Shown here: piece by piece, positions 54,229 to 64,000 of the stretch
Numbering within the stretch: position 1 is the first letter of the stretch
How the letters are laid out: every line of letters begins with the position of its first letter
Assembly (NCBI RefSeq): GCF_009797935.1
Contig: NZ_VOLC01000019.1
Location: forward strand, 62,001-126,000
Direction of reading: 5' to 3'
Source of the DNA: Lunatibacter salilacus
GTDB lineage: Bacteria > Bacteroidota > Bacteroidia > Cytophagales > Cyclobacteriaceae
Length of the DNA stretch: 64,000 nucleotides
Notes under the pieces: generated by a model
The model's input: only the letters and a program-made list of their open reading frames with translations
What the model was told of the DNA's origin: nothing
The model's database searches: none
Made by a program: the position numbers and the translations under genes

Positions 54229-54496
54229 TCCGTTGGAACAGGCTATATTTGAATTGATTCGTCAAAGAAAACCGAAATCTTTCTGTCCTTCGGAAGTAGT
54301 CCGATGGATTTATCCCGAAGACTGGAGGCATTTTATGCCTGATGTCCAAAAAACAATGATGGATCTTTATCGGAAAAGAAAAATTTCAATTACGCAAAAA
54401 GGAATACCCGTAGACCCAAACTTTTTACCCAAGGGGCCTGTTAGGATACAATCCAACGATATAAAAGATGACGCAATTACCGAAAACAATGATTAA
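54221..54496 (+). CDS. DUF3253-family protein
   Basis: 91 residues. Family pattern visible: IFELIRQRKPKSFCPSEVVR, DWRHFMPDVQ, RKISITQKGIPVDP and a GPVRIQ end. The fold is predicted winged-helix-like. Function unknown. It overlaps both neighbours (8 bp with the radical SAM gene and 29 bp with msrA), so the three form one translational unit. Confidence 0.88.
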   Translation: MVDPLEQAIFELIRQRKPKSFCPSEVVRWIYPEDWRHFMPDVQKTMMDLYRKRKISITQKGIPVDPNFLPKGPVRIQSNDIKDDAITENND

Positions 54497-55037
54497 TATA
54501 CCTGAAGGAAAAGAGGTTGCCACGTTAGGAGGAGGGTGCTTCTGGTGTACGGAAGCGGTATTCCAAAAGCTAAATGGGGTTGAAAGGGTTCAGTCTGGAT
54601 TTTCTGGAGGGCATATTGAAGCCCCTTCTTACAAGGATGTTGTGAATGGCACCACAGGACATGCAGAAGTAATCCATATTCTTTTTGATCCGGCGGCAAT
54701 TTCCTATGAGGAACTGTTAGAAATCTTTTTTGAAACTCATGATCCTACCACTTTAAATAGACAGGGAGCCGATGTTGGTCCCCAATACCGGTCTGCCATT
54801 TTTTATCACAATGAGTCTCAAAAAAATATGGCGGTGGAAAAAGTGGCTGAATTGGAGCAAAGTAACAATTATGAACAGCCGATAGTGACTGAGATAACTG
54901 AATTTTCGAATTTTTATGAAGCTGAAGATTACCACACGAATTATTTTGAACTGAACGGCACTCAGCCCTATTGTCAGTTTGTCATCCGTCCAAAAGTAGA
55001 TAAATTCAAAAAGCACTTTCGAGATAAACTGAAATAG
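54468..55037 (+). CDS. msrA: Peptide-methionine (S)-S-oxide reductase
   Basis: 189 residues. Catalytic C24 in LGGGCFWCTEAVF, with further markers GFSGG, GTTGHAEV, HDPTTLNRQGADVGPQYRSA and YHTNYF. Reduces the S-epimer of methionine sulfoxide in proteins; Cys 27 may act in resolving. It lacks an MsrB fusion and a signal peptide. Start at 54468 overlaps DUF3253 by 29 bp; an ATG at 54489 is an alternative. Repair function fits the redox-type neighbour (radical SAM). Confidence 0.96.
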   Translation: MTQLPKTMINIPEGKEVATLGGGCFWCTEAVFQKLNGVERVQSGFSGGHIEAPSYKDVVNGTTGHAEVIHILFDPAAISYEELLEIFFETHDPTTLNRQGADVGPQYRSAIFYHNESQKNMAVEKVAELEQSNNYEQPIVTEITEFSNFYEAEDYHTNYFELNGTQPYCQFVIRPKVDKFKKHFRDKLK

Positions 55038-55245
55038 ACGTTATAGTGGGTTGTTTAATTCTCTCTGATTGATTTAAAACGATGTGACCTCCTATGGACT
55101 TTTTGGTAAATCAAACAGCACCTGATAGCCAAACGGTATTTGAAACTACATAGAAACATAGTTCACATAGGGTTTTTCTTCTTGATTTTAATGAATATCA
55201 GTATTTGTTAGGTATAGGTATTACTTGAGATCTAATACCGAAGAG

Positions 55246-57093
55246 ATGATGGATTCCAGAAATCTATTTACCGTATTGGAACATGCTTTTTCCCTTCAGT
55301 TCGATAAAAGTCCCCAAGTGTTGAGTGAAATAGATTTGCTCGAAGGTATCGGACGACCTTTATCGTCGGTTTTACTCCATTATTTTGTACCTTTCGGTCA
55401 TTTAATTATAAGATTAGATATGAAAAGAACCAAGGCGCAACAATCCAGAGCCGCTATTGAGCGGCTGTACATTACCATGAGGCATTTGTTCACCAGGGGA
55501 TCTTACAAGCCCACTGGGATTTCCGGGGAATCACTTATTGATTCTCTTTTGATTTTAAGTCCGGAGATATATGGTTTTGTCACCGAAAATGAAAAAATTG
55601 AACTGGATGGCTTGTTGTATGTCATGGAGCGTCTACCGAGAGGGATAGAGGAATGTCGTTACATCCGGCTTATAAGTAGGGAGGGCTATGAAAATTCCGG
55701 GTTTTCCCCAATCATACCTGCTAAGCGGAAAAGAAATTGTTACCGGGTAGATGAGGATCAGATGTATGTGGAAATGACAAGGGGAAAAAGCGACATCTAT
55801 GATATTTTGACCCACCTGACGTTTTTGTTTATAGAATCAACAAAAATTGCCAGAAACAGCTTGGAGCAAAAATCCGGCACAAATCTCAATTGGGATATGT
55901 TGGAGCAGATAGTCGCAAAGGAGGAGCGGGATGAGGAATTTAACAAGGAGGCTGCCTGCTCTTATTTAAGTCATATTACTGGAAGGACTTACGAAGAAAC
56001 CCGCAGAGCGGTGGAAAAATTCGAAACTTCCAACCATACCAACAGCCTATTCTCCATAGTCTATCACCTTGGGCGTTTGTCGATACTGGAAATGCGGGAA
56101 GACAGAGACAGGCAAATTTCATTTTCAGCGACACTTCGGGAACGGGTTGGACACCACGTCTACGGGGAATTGTGGGCAAACCGCATCAAGACCGTATTAC
56201 AGGAGGAGGACCTTCTTGAGCGTCCTATTCATGTGATTAGTGCCAATTTACACAGCGTGATGAATACCATCTACGGACATCAGGCACTTGGACTAAACAC
56301 CTATGAAGCTATTGAAAAAGAAGTCATGGAAATTAGCTTACAGTCCAAGTCAAACAAATCAAGGGAAATTGAGGCATATGCTAACCATAATGGCATGATA
56401 CATTTGCCGGACACCTCCGGTACTAATATCGGTGTGCAAATTATCGATACCAACAAAATGAGTCGCGGAACCCTAATTCCTGGAGTACCAATACCAAAGG
56501 AGAATAAGAAAAAGCCGGTCATCGTCGTCATGGATTATGCGTTTGGGGAGCAGGCGTATGAATGTTTTGACGAATTGTTAAAGCCCTTCGAAGTGGATGA
56601 CAAGAAAATACCCTTGGACGTAATATCTGCCTCCATCATGGGTAAGGCGGGGATTCTTAAGGGAAACAAAGGGGATATTATGATCCCCAGCAGTCATGTT
56701 TTCGAGGGCACAGCGGATAATTATCCTTTCAAAAACGAACTTAAAAAAGAGGATTTTGAGGGATTTGGACTGGGAGTTTTTGAGGGACCCATGATTACCG
56801 TCTTGGGGACTTCCCTTCAAAACAGGGATGTGTTGCAGTATTTTATGGAATCTTCCTGGAAGGCTATTGGACTTGAAATGGAGGGAGCACATTATCAAAA
56901 GGCCATACAGTCATCCAGCAAAATCCGGAACAGTATCCGGAAAACTGTCAAAGTAGTCTATGCCTATTATGCCTCCGACAACCCGCTGGAAACAGGAGGA
57001 ACGCTTGCCTCCGGAGCCTTGGGGATGGATGGGGTTCGACCGACATATTTGATTACTTACAAAATATTGGAGAAGATTGGGGTTTTTAATTGA
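55246..57093 (+). CDS. Large conserved protein with nucleoside-phosphorylase/nucleosidase-like C-terminal domain
   Basis: 615 residues from the ATG at 55246; a TTG 21 bases upstream is in frame but less likely. The N-terminal 400 residues are mostly helical and unknown to me (SRAAIERLYITMRHLFTRG; HNGMIHLPDTSGTN). From about 420 on a Rossmann-like part follows: KPVIVVMDYAFGEQAYE, GKAGILKGNKGDIMIPSS and KAIGLEMEGAHYQKAI. The last two resemble the phosphate/ribose loop and the (M/L)EMEGA motif of PNP/MTAN enzymes. Cytoplasmic. It could cleave or only bind a nucleoside. No operon partner. Confidence 0.72.
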   Translation: MMDSRNLFTVLEHAFSLQFDKSPQVLSEIDLLEGIGRPLSSVLLHYFVPFGHLIIRLDMKRTKAQQSRAAIERLYITMRHLFTRGSYKPTGISGESLIDSLLILSPEIYGFVTENEKIELDGLLYVMERLPRGIEECRYIRLISREGYENSGFSPIIPAKRKRNCYRVDEDQMYVEMTRGKSDIYDILTHLTFLFIESTKIARNSLEQKSGTNLNWDMLEQIVAKEERDEEFNKEAACSYLSHITGRTYEETRRAVEKFETSNHTNSLFSIVYHLGRLSILEMREDRDRQISFSATLRERVGHHVYGELWANRIKTVLQEEDLLERPIHVISANLHSVMNTIYGHQALGLNTYEAIEKEVMEISLQSKSNKSREIEAYANHNGMIHLPDTSGTNIGVQIIDTNKMSRGTLIPGVPIPKENKKKPVIVVMDYAFGEQAYECFDELLKPFEVDDKKIPLDVISASIMGKAGILKGNKGDIMIPSSHVFEGTADNYPFKNELKKEDFEGFGLGVFEGPMITVLGTSLQNRDVLQYFMESSWKAIGLEMEGAHYQKAIQSSSKIRNSIRKTVKVVYAYYASDNPLETGGTLASGALGMDGVRPTYLITYKILEKIGVFN

Positions 57094-57114
57094 TATTTAT
57101 TCTATTGGATATTG

Positions 57115-57267
57115 AATGAAATAAAGTTGAAATACAGTAGAAATATGGCCTACGGCCGAAATATAGATTGCGGACGAAATCGGTTTGATATTAGTGGATA
57201 TTAGATATTGATAAATTTTTTTAATGAAATAAAGTTGAAATACAGTAGAAATATGGCCTACGGCCGA
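57115..57267. repeat. Two perfect 45-bp direct repeats with GGCCTACGGCC palindrome
   Basis: Copies at 57115-57159 and 57223-57267 are identical (begin AATGAAATAAAGTTGAAATA, end GGCCTACGGCCGA), 108 bp apart. Between them are TTGATATTAG-type words also seen at 13060-13185. This is the same dispersed family as near 13125. Lies behind the PNP-like gene and 96 bp before the LamG lipoprotein ATG. Confidence 0.9.
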
Positions 57268-57362
57268 TATACTGAAGAATAGAAACGTAATGGGGAGTAG
57301 TGCGGTTAATGGGAAAAATATTATTTTTACGAATAGTCAATAACCTACAACTTTCCTCCCTC

Positions 57363-58241
57363 ATGAAGCACCTCATATCCTTATTACTGATAACCTACTT
57401 TTTCCTGTCTGCCTGCCAGACATCCCAAGAGTCGGAAAAGATTTCGAAAATTACATCCATTGACGGATTAATTGCTCTTTGGGATTTTTCTGAAAATCCG
57501 GGGGAACCCAGAATGGCAAGGGGAGTGGGGGAGTTTCCACTTAGGGAAATGAAGGGCCCGGTGGAAAGGATCGCTGAAGGACCGCTATCCGGTTTTTCAG
57601 CTTCGATGAAGGATTCAGCTTACTTCTCTATCCCATATACAGAAACTGGACGCCTCAATATTCACGGTAAAAATCAAGGCGTTACTGTACTGGGTTGGGT
57701 AAATTGGGAAGGTAAAACTGGTTTTGTAGGAGGAATGTGGAACGAATACACCGATGGCGGCAAGCGTCAATACGGCCTTTTCGTCCATCTACCGCATTAC
57801 AATGGAGCCGAACAGGTTTGTGGCCATATTTCCTGGACCGGAAAACCTACACCTCCTTTCCCCTACAGCTCCGACTACTCAGCAAGCAAGGAGACTCTGA
57901 CCAAAGGCTCTTGGCACTTTGTAGCCTTTACCTATGAAGGAACCGAAATCCGGTCTTACCTGGACGGAAAATTTGAGGCCCGTGAACCGGAATTGATTCG
58001 CAATACTGCCGGATTTGATGGACTTCCGGATGGTGTTATAGAATCGAAAAACCCCTACTATTTTCCTGACGGTATGGGAGACAATGGCTCGGATTTTACC
58101 GTGGGCGCTGTGGTGCTTAGCCGTGGACTTGGAAATTTTTTCGAAGGCAAAATTGGGGGCTTAGCCGTGTTTGACAGGGCGCTGAGTGGGGAGGAAATTT
58201 TGGAAATCCACCAACTAACCATGACACCCCGACCATATTAA
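57363..58241 (+). CDS. LamG/concanavalin A-like lipoprotein
   Basis: 292 residues from the ATG at 57363, selected because the lipoprotein signal starts there (MKHLISLLLITYFFLSAC, Cys 18); an in-frame start at 57300 adds an unlikely leader. The mature part has the jelly-roll LamG pattern: VTVLGWVNWEG, GSWHFVAFTYEG, IRSYLDGKFEA, and IGGLAVFDRALSGEEILEIH. Such domains bind carbohydrates or act as part of glycan-degrading systems on the cell surface. It ends 3 bp from the stop of the convergent DUF6807 gene. Confidence 0.85.
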   Translation: MKHLISLLLITYFFLSACQTSQESEKISKITSIDGLIALWDFSENPGEPRMARGVGEFPLREMKGPVERIAEGPLSGFSASMKDSAYFSIPYTETGRLNIHGKNQGVTVLGWVNWEGKTGFVGGMWNEYTDGGKRQYGLFVHLPHYNGAEQVCGHISWTGKPTPPFPYSSDYSASKETLTKGSWHFVAFTYEGTEIRSYLDGKFEAREPELIRNTAGFDGLPDGVIESKNPYYFPDGMGDNGSDFTVGAVVLSRGLGNFFEGKIGGLAVFDRALSGEEILEIHQLTMTPRPY

Positions 58242-58244
58242 TTG

Positions 58245-59456
58245 CTATTTTTTGGGTAAAACAGTTACCTGAACCGGATCGGTTAGGTCAGCTTGAATAC
58301 TGGACAAAACGTTCGCATCCGGCTCTCCCTGATGTGCGTAATAGCGTACCTTGTTGTAGAATTTCTCCCCAGGTGCAATATAAAACTCCCCTTCAAACAT
58401 AGGCGAATACACCCAATATGGCATGGTGGGATGCACCCGTACAATCTGTGGATACCTGAAATTGTCCGGAAACCCGAATACGGTGACCCCTGCGTTTTCA
58501 CCTTCTACCAATCCATGGGCACTGACCCAACTTGCTTTGGTATGGTTGGCATCAGCGTTTGTTTTGCCTTCGCTTGTCTGAATTTTCCAGTCGTTTGTAT
58601 AATTAACACTGTCCACTATATTCCATTCCTTACTACCCCGAATCCCCATGCCACCATAGTGATATTCGACGATATAGAGAGTGTCTTGACTAGTGTTTAA
58701 TTGTTCTGAATATAGGTCAAACATAAAGTAGTCTTCCGTTGGATATACTTTGATTTCCCATTCTTCCTCCAGAACTTCACCATGCTTCAAGCTGATATGG
58801 CTCAACTTGGTTCGCAAGGTTGCGGTAAGAGTACCTTGGTCTGTTTCAAGTATATCCACATGCTCCACGGTTCCCGTACCCTGATGCTGGTTCCAGAAAT
58901 CAACTTTTTCTCCTTTATACATTGTATTTACCCAAGCGTTGAATATCGCGTGCTGATGTACGTGACCCGTAGGAAAATCATCTGTCAAAATCTGTCCGCC
59001 AGGACTATAGAGGGGATGAATCATGCCGCTACGCTTATAATAATCCGGCAATCCTTCCGCCGGGTAGGCCGTTTCGGCTTGATAGAAGAAAATAGGTTTT
59101 GATCCATAACTCACTTCTACTCCCTGATCGGTTTTATTAAGTTTGATGCCTTTTTCAACCTCAATAGCTCCGATTCTCAATTCAAAAACATTTGTTCCTT
59201 CTGATAAACTGGGGAGTAGGGCAAATAGCGACCCATCGGGTTGAATTTCCAAGGGACTTTTTTCACCAGTGGCTTTATCCAGCAGGTGATAGGCCAAGCC
59301 AATATCCAATTCTTTATCTATATTGAAAGAAATAGGCGTTTGCAGCCGGTTTTGCTTAGTCACAACTATTTCCAATTGAGCGATTGGATCTGAAGTGCAG
59401 GAAGCCAAAGAAAGACAAAAAAGAAAGCAGAGATAGCCGAAATTACGCATGGTCAT
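58245..59456 (-). CDS. DUF6807/PmoA-like family lipoprotein
   Basis: 403 residues. Lipobox SLASC (Cys 20). The family core is seen in MIHPLYSPGGQILTDDFP and TGHVHQHAIFNAW, then a long beta-rich part ending VRVHPTMPYWVYSP and NKVRYYAHQG. The family (once called methane-oxygenase PmoA, by name only) is widespread in Bacteroidota and Planctomycetes and frequently stands near sugar-degrading genes. Function unproven; a beta-sandwich sugar-binding or epimerase-like fold is plausible. Confidence 0.82.
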   Translation of the reverse strand: MTMRNFGYLCFLFCLSLASCTSDPIAQLEIVVTKQNRLQTPISFNIDKELDIGLAYHLLDKATGEKSPLEIQPDGSLFALLPSLSEGTNVFELRIGAIEVEKGIKLNKTDQGVEVSYGSKPIFFYQAETAYPAEGLPDYYKRSGMIHPLYSPGGQILTDDFPTGHVHQHAIFNAWVNTMYKGEKVDFWNQHQGTGTVEHVDILETDQGTLTATLRTKLSHISLKHGEVLEEEWEIKVYPTEDYFMFDLYSEQLNTSQDTLYIVEYHYGGMGIRGSKEWNIVDSVNYTNDWKIQTSEGKTNADANHTKASWVSAHGLVEGENAGVTVFGFPDNFRYPQIVRVHPTMPYWVYSPMFEGEFYIAPGEKFYNKVRYYAHQGEPDANVLSSIQADLTDPVQVTVLPKK

Positions 59457-59614
59457 TGGGTGGTGTTTGTAAGTTAATGCCTAAAAAATATTAGGCTAAC
59501 CAAAGATACACGGGAATTAGAAATCTTGTCAACTTTATATGGTAAATGGTTTAGAAGATGGTTAAAATTTTACCAAAATCAATTACCTTAGAAATCTAAA
59601 CTTCCTCTGTTCCC

Positions 59615-62479
59615 ATGATTTCATCAAAACAACTAGCCGTTTTCCAGCTTGTCAAATCTAAAAGTATACTGCTGCTCTTATTTCTTTTGCCGCTGTTCCC
59701 TATATCGGAAACGTTGGGACAACGGTCTTTGCAGGATACTGTTCCGCTTGATCCAAGGGTGACTACGGGCAAATTGGACAACGGTCTGCGGTACTATATC
59801 CAACATAACCCCAAGCCGGAAAACAAGTTGGAGCTGCGGCTGGCAGTAAATGCGGGATCGGTGTTGGAAGACGACTCTCAGCAGGGATTGGCGCATTTTG
59901 TTGAGCACATGGCTTTTAACGGTTCGGAGAATTTTGAAAAGAACGAATTGATCAGCTACCTTCAATCCATCGGTGTATCTTTTGGCAGCGATTTGAATGC
60001 GTATACCAGTTTCGACGAAACGGTTTATATTTTACCCATTCCCACGGACGATGAGGAAAAACTGCGCAATGGGTTTTTGGTATTAAAGGACTGGGCGGGT
60101 GGTCTGCTGCTGGAAGGGGAGGACATAGATGCCGAACGGGGAATTATCGTGGAAGAATGGCGAACCGGTCAGGGGTCGGATCAGCGGCTTCGGGATCAGT
60201 ACCTGCCTGTACTTCTAAAAGACAGCAAATATGCCGAAAGGCTGCCAATTGGCGAAATGGAAATTGTAGAAAATGCCGATTACGAAGAGTTGCGGAGGTA
60301 CTACCGGGATTGGTATAGGCCTGATAATATGGCTGTAGTAGCCGTCGGTGATGTTGCCCCGGAAAAGGTAAAGGAACTTATTGAATCTTATTTTTCGGAT
60401 TTAAAAAACCCTGTAGACGCCCCTAAAAGGACCAGCCATTCTGTTCCCATACAGGAAGAGAGTATGATCAAAATAGTTACAGACGAAGAGAGCCCCGGCA
60501 TACAAGTGCAGCTTTATTACAAACACGAGTCACAGCCTACGGTTACCGTAAAAGAGTATAAAAATAGGATTATCCGAACGCTTTATGGTGGAATGCTTAC
60601 GCAACGTTTGGATGAAATACGGCAAAAACCCCAAGCACCTTTCATCTATGCAGGGGCCCGTTATGGATCTTTTGTTCGAAGTTTGGACTTTTTTACTACT
60701 TCCGGTGCGGTAAGTACTGGAAATACCCAGGTGGGCTTGCAGGCATTTATCGTCGAAAATGAGCGTGCCCTCAGACACGGTTTTACAGAAGGGGAACTGG
60801 AGCGCGTAAAGCGTTCTTTGGCCAATAGTTCGGAGCGGTCTTTCAAAGAAATGGATAAAATGGAATCCCGCACCATGGTGGGCAGGTATGTGTCCCATTT
60901 CTTAAACCAAGGGTTTGCCGAAGGGGAGGCCATCCGATATGAGTTGTACCAGCAGCTACTGCCGGAGATTACCCTGGAAGAGGTTAATGCAATGGGAAGG
61001 GAACTTATTCGGGATATAAACAGGGTAGTAATTGTAACCGCTCCGGAAAAAGACGCCGAATCACTTCCCACCGATTCGGAGTTGTTGGCGTTGTTTGATG
61101 CAGTGGCCGATTTGGATATAGATCCCTATGAAGAAGGTGACTTACCGGAGGTGCTGCTCTCTCTGCTGCCTGAACCGGGCAAGGTTGTTGACCAATCTTC
61201 CAACGAGGCAGTCGATGTGACAAGCATGACGCTGTCCAACGGGATGACCGTCCATTTCAAGCCCACAGCCTTTAAAAATGACGAAATCCTATTTACTGGA
61301 AGTAGTAAAGGCGGTGCTTCCCTGTATCCTGATGAAGACCACTACTCGGCGAGTTATGCCAGTGTTCTGGTGAATGTTATGGGAGTGGGGGAGTTTTCCC
61401 CTTCCAATCTCCGCAAGGTTTTGGCTGGAAAAAACGTGTCCGTCACCCCGAATATCGGTACCTATGGAGAAAATATTTCCGGAAGTACCTCTCCCGGGGA
61501 CCTGGAACTTAGCCTCCAGCTTATCCACCTGTATTTTACAGCACCGAGGATGGATGAGGAATTGATTAACGTGTATTTTGAAAATCAAAGGAACCAACTT
61601 GCCAGTGCCCAAAGTAATCCCGACTTTCAGTTTAACAAACGCCTAAATGAAATCGTCAACGATGGAAACCTGAGGGGGATGGGTATCTATGATCCCGAAA
61701 AGTTGGACCTAGTTGACGTGGAAAGGGGATTGGAAATCTATAGTGACAGGTTTGCGAATGCGGCCAATTTCGAATTTCTTTTTACCGGAAATTTAGACTT
61801 GGAAACCATGGTGCCGTTGATAGAATTGTACTTGGGCAGTCTTCCGGGAGATCCAGTGGAGACGGATGATTTCCGGGATTTAGGCATCCGCATTCCCAGG
61901 GGCAGAACAGAGCGAATTGAAGTAGGGGTGGATGAAAAAAGTCAGGTAATACTCTATTTCAGCGGCCCTACAGAGTACACGCTAGAAAAATCGCAACAGC
62001 TTTCCTATTTGGGGGAAATCTTAACTATCAAACTAATAGAAACGCTCCGAGAGGAAATAGGGGGTGTATATGGAGTTGGTGCCCGGGGTGGTTTGTCAAG
62101 AACTCCAGAGGAATCCTTTAGTTTTTCCGTGAGTTTCCCTTGTAGTCCGGATAATGTGGAATCGCTTACCGAAGCCGTCTGGAAGGAGATCAAAAAGATT
62201 CAGGAGGAGGGACCGGAAGAAGCGGACCTGCTGAAGGTACGGGAAACAAAACGAGTTTCCCTGGCGGAAAATTTAAACCGAAACGCCTTTTGGCATTCCC
62301 AGATATCAGCGGCCATAACCAGTGGAATGCCGTTGGAGACTGTTTTGGGTGCCGCGGACCGGGTGATGCAGGTGACCTCCGAACAGGTTAAGGAGGTAGC
62401 CATCACATTTTTGACGCAGGAAAACCTGTTGGAAATTCAAAAATTCCCCTTATCAAAATCCCTGTCGACCAATGATTAA
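59615..62479 (+). CDS. Secreted M16-family zinc metallopeptidase (PqqL-like, two-domain)
   Basis: 954 residues. Signal peptide (1-36). First half holds the inverted zinc motif H94-F-V-E97-H98 with distal E174 ([12 protein letters not shown]). The second half (from about 540) is the homologous non-catalytic domain with the late RY-type region ([11 protein letters not shown]). Full-length pitrilysin-like periplasmic peptidase that degrades small peptides in a closed chamber. It overlaps the sialidase gene by 8 bp, so the pair is co-translated. Confidence 0.95.
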   Translation: MISSKQLAVFQLVKSKSILLLLFLLPLFPISETLGQRSLQDTVPLDPRVTTGKLDNGLRYYIQHNPKPENKLELRLAVNAGSVLEDDSQQGLAHFVEHMAFNGSENFEKNELISYLQSIGVSFGSDLNAYTSFDETVYILPIPTDDEEKLRNGFLVLKDWAGGLLLEGEDIDAERGIIVEEWRTGQGSDQRLRDQYLPVLLKDSKYAERLPIGEMEIVENADYEELRRYYRDWYRPDNMAVVAVGDVAPEKVKELIESYFSDLKNPVDAPKRTSHSVPIQEESMIKIVTDEESPGIQVQLYYKHESQPTVTVKEYKNRIIRTLYGGMLTQRLDEIRQKPQAPFIYAGARYGSFVRSLDFFTTSGAVSTGNTQVGLQAFIVENERALRHGFTEGELERVKRSLANSSERSFKEMDKMESRTMVGRYVSHFLNQGFAEGEAIRYELYQQLLPEITLEEVNAMGRELIRDINRVVIVTAPEKDAESLPTDSELLALFDAVADLDIDPYEEGDLPEVLLSLLPEPGKVVDQSSNEAVDVTSMTLSNGMTVHFKPTAFKNDEILFTGSSKGGASLYPDEDHYSASYASVLVNVMGVGEFSPSNLRKVLAGKNVSVTPNIGTYGENISGSTSPGDLELSLQLIHLYFTAPRMDEELINVYFENQRNQLASAQSNPDFQFNKRLNEIVNDGNLRGMGIYDPEKLDLVDVERGLEIYSDRFANAANFEFLFTGNLDLETMVPLIELYLGSLPGDPVETDDFRDLGIRIPRGRTERIEVGVDEKSQVILYFSGPTEYTLEKSQQLSYLGEILTIKLIETLREEIGGVYGVGARGGLSRTPEESFSFSVSFPCSPDNVESLTEAVWKEIKKIQEEGPEEADLLKVRETKRVSLAENLNRNAFWHSQISAAITSGMPLETVLGAADRVMQVTSEQVKEVAITFLTQENLLEIQKFPLSKSLSTND

Positions 62480-63623
62480 ACCCATCTTTACCCTGATTTT
62501 ACTACTTTTTGCGGATGTTCTTACCCCATGTTTTACGTTTGCTTCCAGTACTCCGGTAATTTCGGAAAAGCTGGAATTGTTTTCAAAAAACACCCACGGA
62601 TACCACACATTCCGAATCCCGTCTCTTATTGTCAGTACCAAGGGAACGGTGTTAGCCTTTGCCGAGGGAAGAAAGGAAAGCAGTTCGGATACGGGTGACA
62701 TTGATTTGGTATTGAGAAGGTCGGAAGATGGGGGGAAGACTTGGAGTCCGCTGAGTGTAATCTGGGATGATGGGAAAAATGTTTGTGGTAACCCCACACC
62801 CGTCGTGGATGAAACTACCGGAACGATCTGGCTGCTTCTCACTTGGAACCGGGGAGATGACCATGAGCGGGACATTATCGCCAAAAAAGCAACTGATACC
62901 AGGCGGGTGTTTGTTACATACAGCAATGATGACGGGCTGACCTGGGCTACCCCAAAGGATATTACCGCCACGACCAAAGATCCTTCCTGGGGTTGGTATG
63001 CCACCGGCCCGGGAATTGGAATTCAGGTAAAGCATGGGCCACATAAGGGGAGGCTGGTTATTCCCTCTGACCACAGTTACGATAGTGCGGACGGGACGGT
63101 GTCCGACGGAAATTTTGAATATGGGGCGCACGTGATTTATAGCGACGACCATGGCAAAACCTGGAAGTTGGGTGGGACAATCCGGCCTAAAATGAACGAA
63201 TGCCAGGTCATAGAACGGGCAGATGGGAATGGTACGCTGCTGATGAACATGCGTTCCTATTTTGGAAAAAATAGGAGGGCGCTTTCCCTCAGCGATGACG
63301 GAGGAATCTCATGGTCTGATCCTATGGAGGCTGTTGAGTTGGTTGAGCCGGTTTGTCAGGCTGCACTGATAAGATTTAAAGGAGATTGGATGTTATTTTC
63401 CAACCCCGCCAGTACCAAACGGGAGAATATGACCTTGCGGCTAAGCAAAGATGATGGCCGTACATGGCCCATTTCCAAAGTCCTGCATGCGGGTCCATCC
63501 GCCTATTCGGCCTTAGCCGTGTTGCCAGATGGGGATATACTCTGTCTCTTTGAAAAAGGAGACCAAAACCCCTATGAAAAAATCGGCTTGGTTCGGGTAA
63601 AATTTGATGAGTTGGTGAATTAA
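62472..63623 (+). CDS. Exo-alpha-sialidase (GH33-like), secreted
   Basis: 383 residues. Signal peptide (1-25), FRIP motif with R48, E65-G-R67, DIDLVLRRS (Asp in the active-site loop), and five Asp-boxes of the S-x-D-x-G-x-T-W type ([40 protein letters not shown]). Six-bladed propeller that releases terminal sialic acid or a similar sugar. Coupled to the M16 peptidase; together they could process glycoproteins or glycopeptides. Confidence 0.93.
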   Translation: MIKPIFTLILLLFADVLTPCFTFASSTPVISEKLELFSKNTHGYHTFRIPSLIVSTKGTVLAFAEGRKESSSDTGDIDLVLRRSEDGGKTWSPLSVIWDDGKNVCGNPTPVVDETTGTIWLLLTWNRGDDHERDIIAKKATDTRRVFVTYSNDDGLTWATPKDITATTKDPSWGWYATGPGIGIQVKHGPHKGRLVIPSDHSYDSADGTVSDGNFEYGAHVIYSDDHGKTWKLGGTIRPKMNECQVIERADGNGTLLMNMRSYFGKNRRALSLSDDGGISWSDPMEAVELVEPVCQAALIRFKGDWMLFSNPASTKRENMTLRLSKDDGRTWPISKVLHAGPSAYSALAVLPDGDILCLFEKGDQNPYEKIGLVRVKFDELVN

Positions 63624-63821
63624 AAATTACCAATCAATGCTTATTATGAAAAAGCCTTAGTGAACTACGTTCCTATGTGGTAAAAATCCAGGTAGCTATT
63701 TTTATCCAGTTCGCTTTTCAAACTAACATAGCAATTTACTTCCCTAAATCCCTTCCCCATAGGAATTTCCACAAGAAATTAAGATATTAGAAACCTAAAG
63801 CCCAAATAAAAACAATTTCCT

Positions 63822-64000
63822 ATGGAACTCCCTCTTGTTACTGTTGATGCATTTACCGATATTCCTTTTACAGGAAATCCCGCCGGGATCTGCCTGCTTC
63901 CATGGGCAATCTCGGACAAAGCCATGCAGATGATCGCCGCCGAAGTGAACCTCAGCGAAACTGCATTTTTGGAAACAATTGGGGATCAGGAATACAACCT
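63822..64000 (+). CDS. PhzF-family isomerase, N-terminal part (cut by window edge)
   Basis: About 59 residues visible from the ATG at 63822. The family start VDAFTDIPFTGNPAGICLL is unmistakable, followed by MQMIAAEVNLSETAFLE with the conserved catalytic-loop Glu. PhzF-like proteins share the diaminopimelate-epimerase fold; the substrate of most homologues is unknown. No signal peptide; separated from the sialidase by about 200 bp with no other gene seen. Confidence 0.9.
   Translation, partial: MELPLVTVDAFTDIPFTGNPAGICLLPWAISDKAMQMIAAEVNLSETAFLETIGDQEYN

Overview
The window looks like a chromosomal segment of a member of the Bacteroidota, most probably Cytophagales (Cyclobacteriaceae-like, marine type). 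Support comes from two ECF sigma / FecR / STN-domain SusC modules, a SusC-SusD pair, many short lipoprotein signal peptides, few Shine-Dalgarno motifs, and promoter elements of the TAnnTTTG type. The exact genus cannot be read from the sequence.

Layout. (1) 1-4427, minus strand: ECF sigma factor, FecR anti-sigma and an STN-type SusC that runs off the left edge. (2) 4957-9389, plus: a five-gene catabolic operon with a 3-hexulose-6-phosphate synthase-like decarboxylase/aldolase, a zinc alcohol dehydrogenase without structural-zinc cysteines, an SDR, a xylose-isomerase-like TIM barrel and an SMP-30 lactonase. (3) 9405-14398: an eroded stretch with an AraC regulator beside an SDR that has an AraC-type operator, a GDPD lipoprotein, a small BamE-like lipoprotein, and remnants of an MBL-fold hydrolase, an aldehyde dehydrogenase and an AAA ATPase. 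(4) 14399-22546, plus: a compact six-gene cluster (alpha/beta hydrolase with Cys at the nucleophile position, acetoacetate-decarboxylase-like protein, membrane protein, patatin, metallophosphoesterase with membrane domain, cholesterol-oxidase-type GMC oxidoreductase). It looks like a lipid or sterol-like modification system and is the best multi-gene candidate for something undescribed. (5) 22625-26812: MG2/plug-domain protein, small lipoprotein, MscS channel. (6) 27098-33725: a ThuA-dehydrogenase-cupredoxin giant, a ketose-3-epimerase-like enzyme and a Gfo/Idh/MocA oxidoreductase in one operon, with a divergent AraC regulator. (7) 34151-41373: second ECF sigma / FecR / SusC / SusD locus, ending in a bidirectional terminator shared with an aldo/keto reductase. 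(8) 42887-43140: a free-standing non-coding RNA with promoter, 5' hairpin, tRNA-like body (acceptor stem, T arm, oversized variable arm, non-decoding anticodon-like loop) and terminator; this is the strongest single novelty. (9) 43268-52313, minus: three amidohydrolase-fold proteins (only the middle one keeps its metal ligands), NlpC/P60 peptidase, GCPII-like M28 peptidase and an Fsr-type MFS exporter. (10) 52571-64000: methyltransferase, radical SAM protein, DUF3253, MsrA, a large protein with a nucleoside-phosphorylase-like C-terminus, LamG-like lipoprotein, DUF6807/PmoA-like lipoprotein, M16 peptidase, sialidase and the start of a PhzF-family gene.

How it works together: this organism appears to scavenge polymers and their fragments. 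Outer-membrane SusC/D import is controlled by local sigma/anti-sigma pairs, and AraC-controlled operons hold oxidoreductases and epimerases for unusual sugars or sugar acids. Secreted peptidases, NlpC/P60, sialidase and lectin-like lipoproteins degrade glycoconjugates and wall peptides. Repeats (a tandem array at 19915-20206 and a GGCC-palindrome family at 13120 and 57115-57267) sit exactly where gene order looks rearranged. No CRISPR array, rRNA, canonical tRNA, intact IS or recognised defence system was seen.
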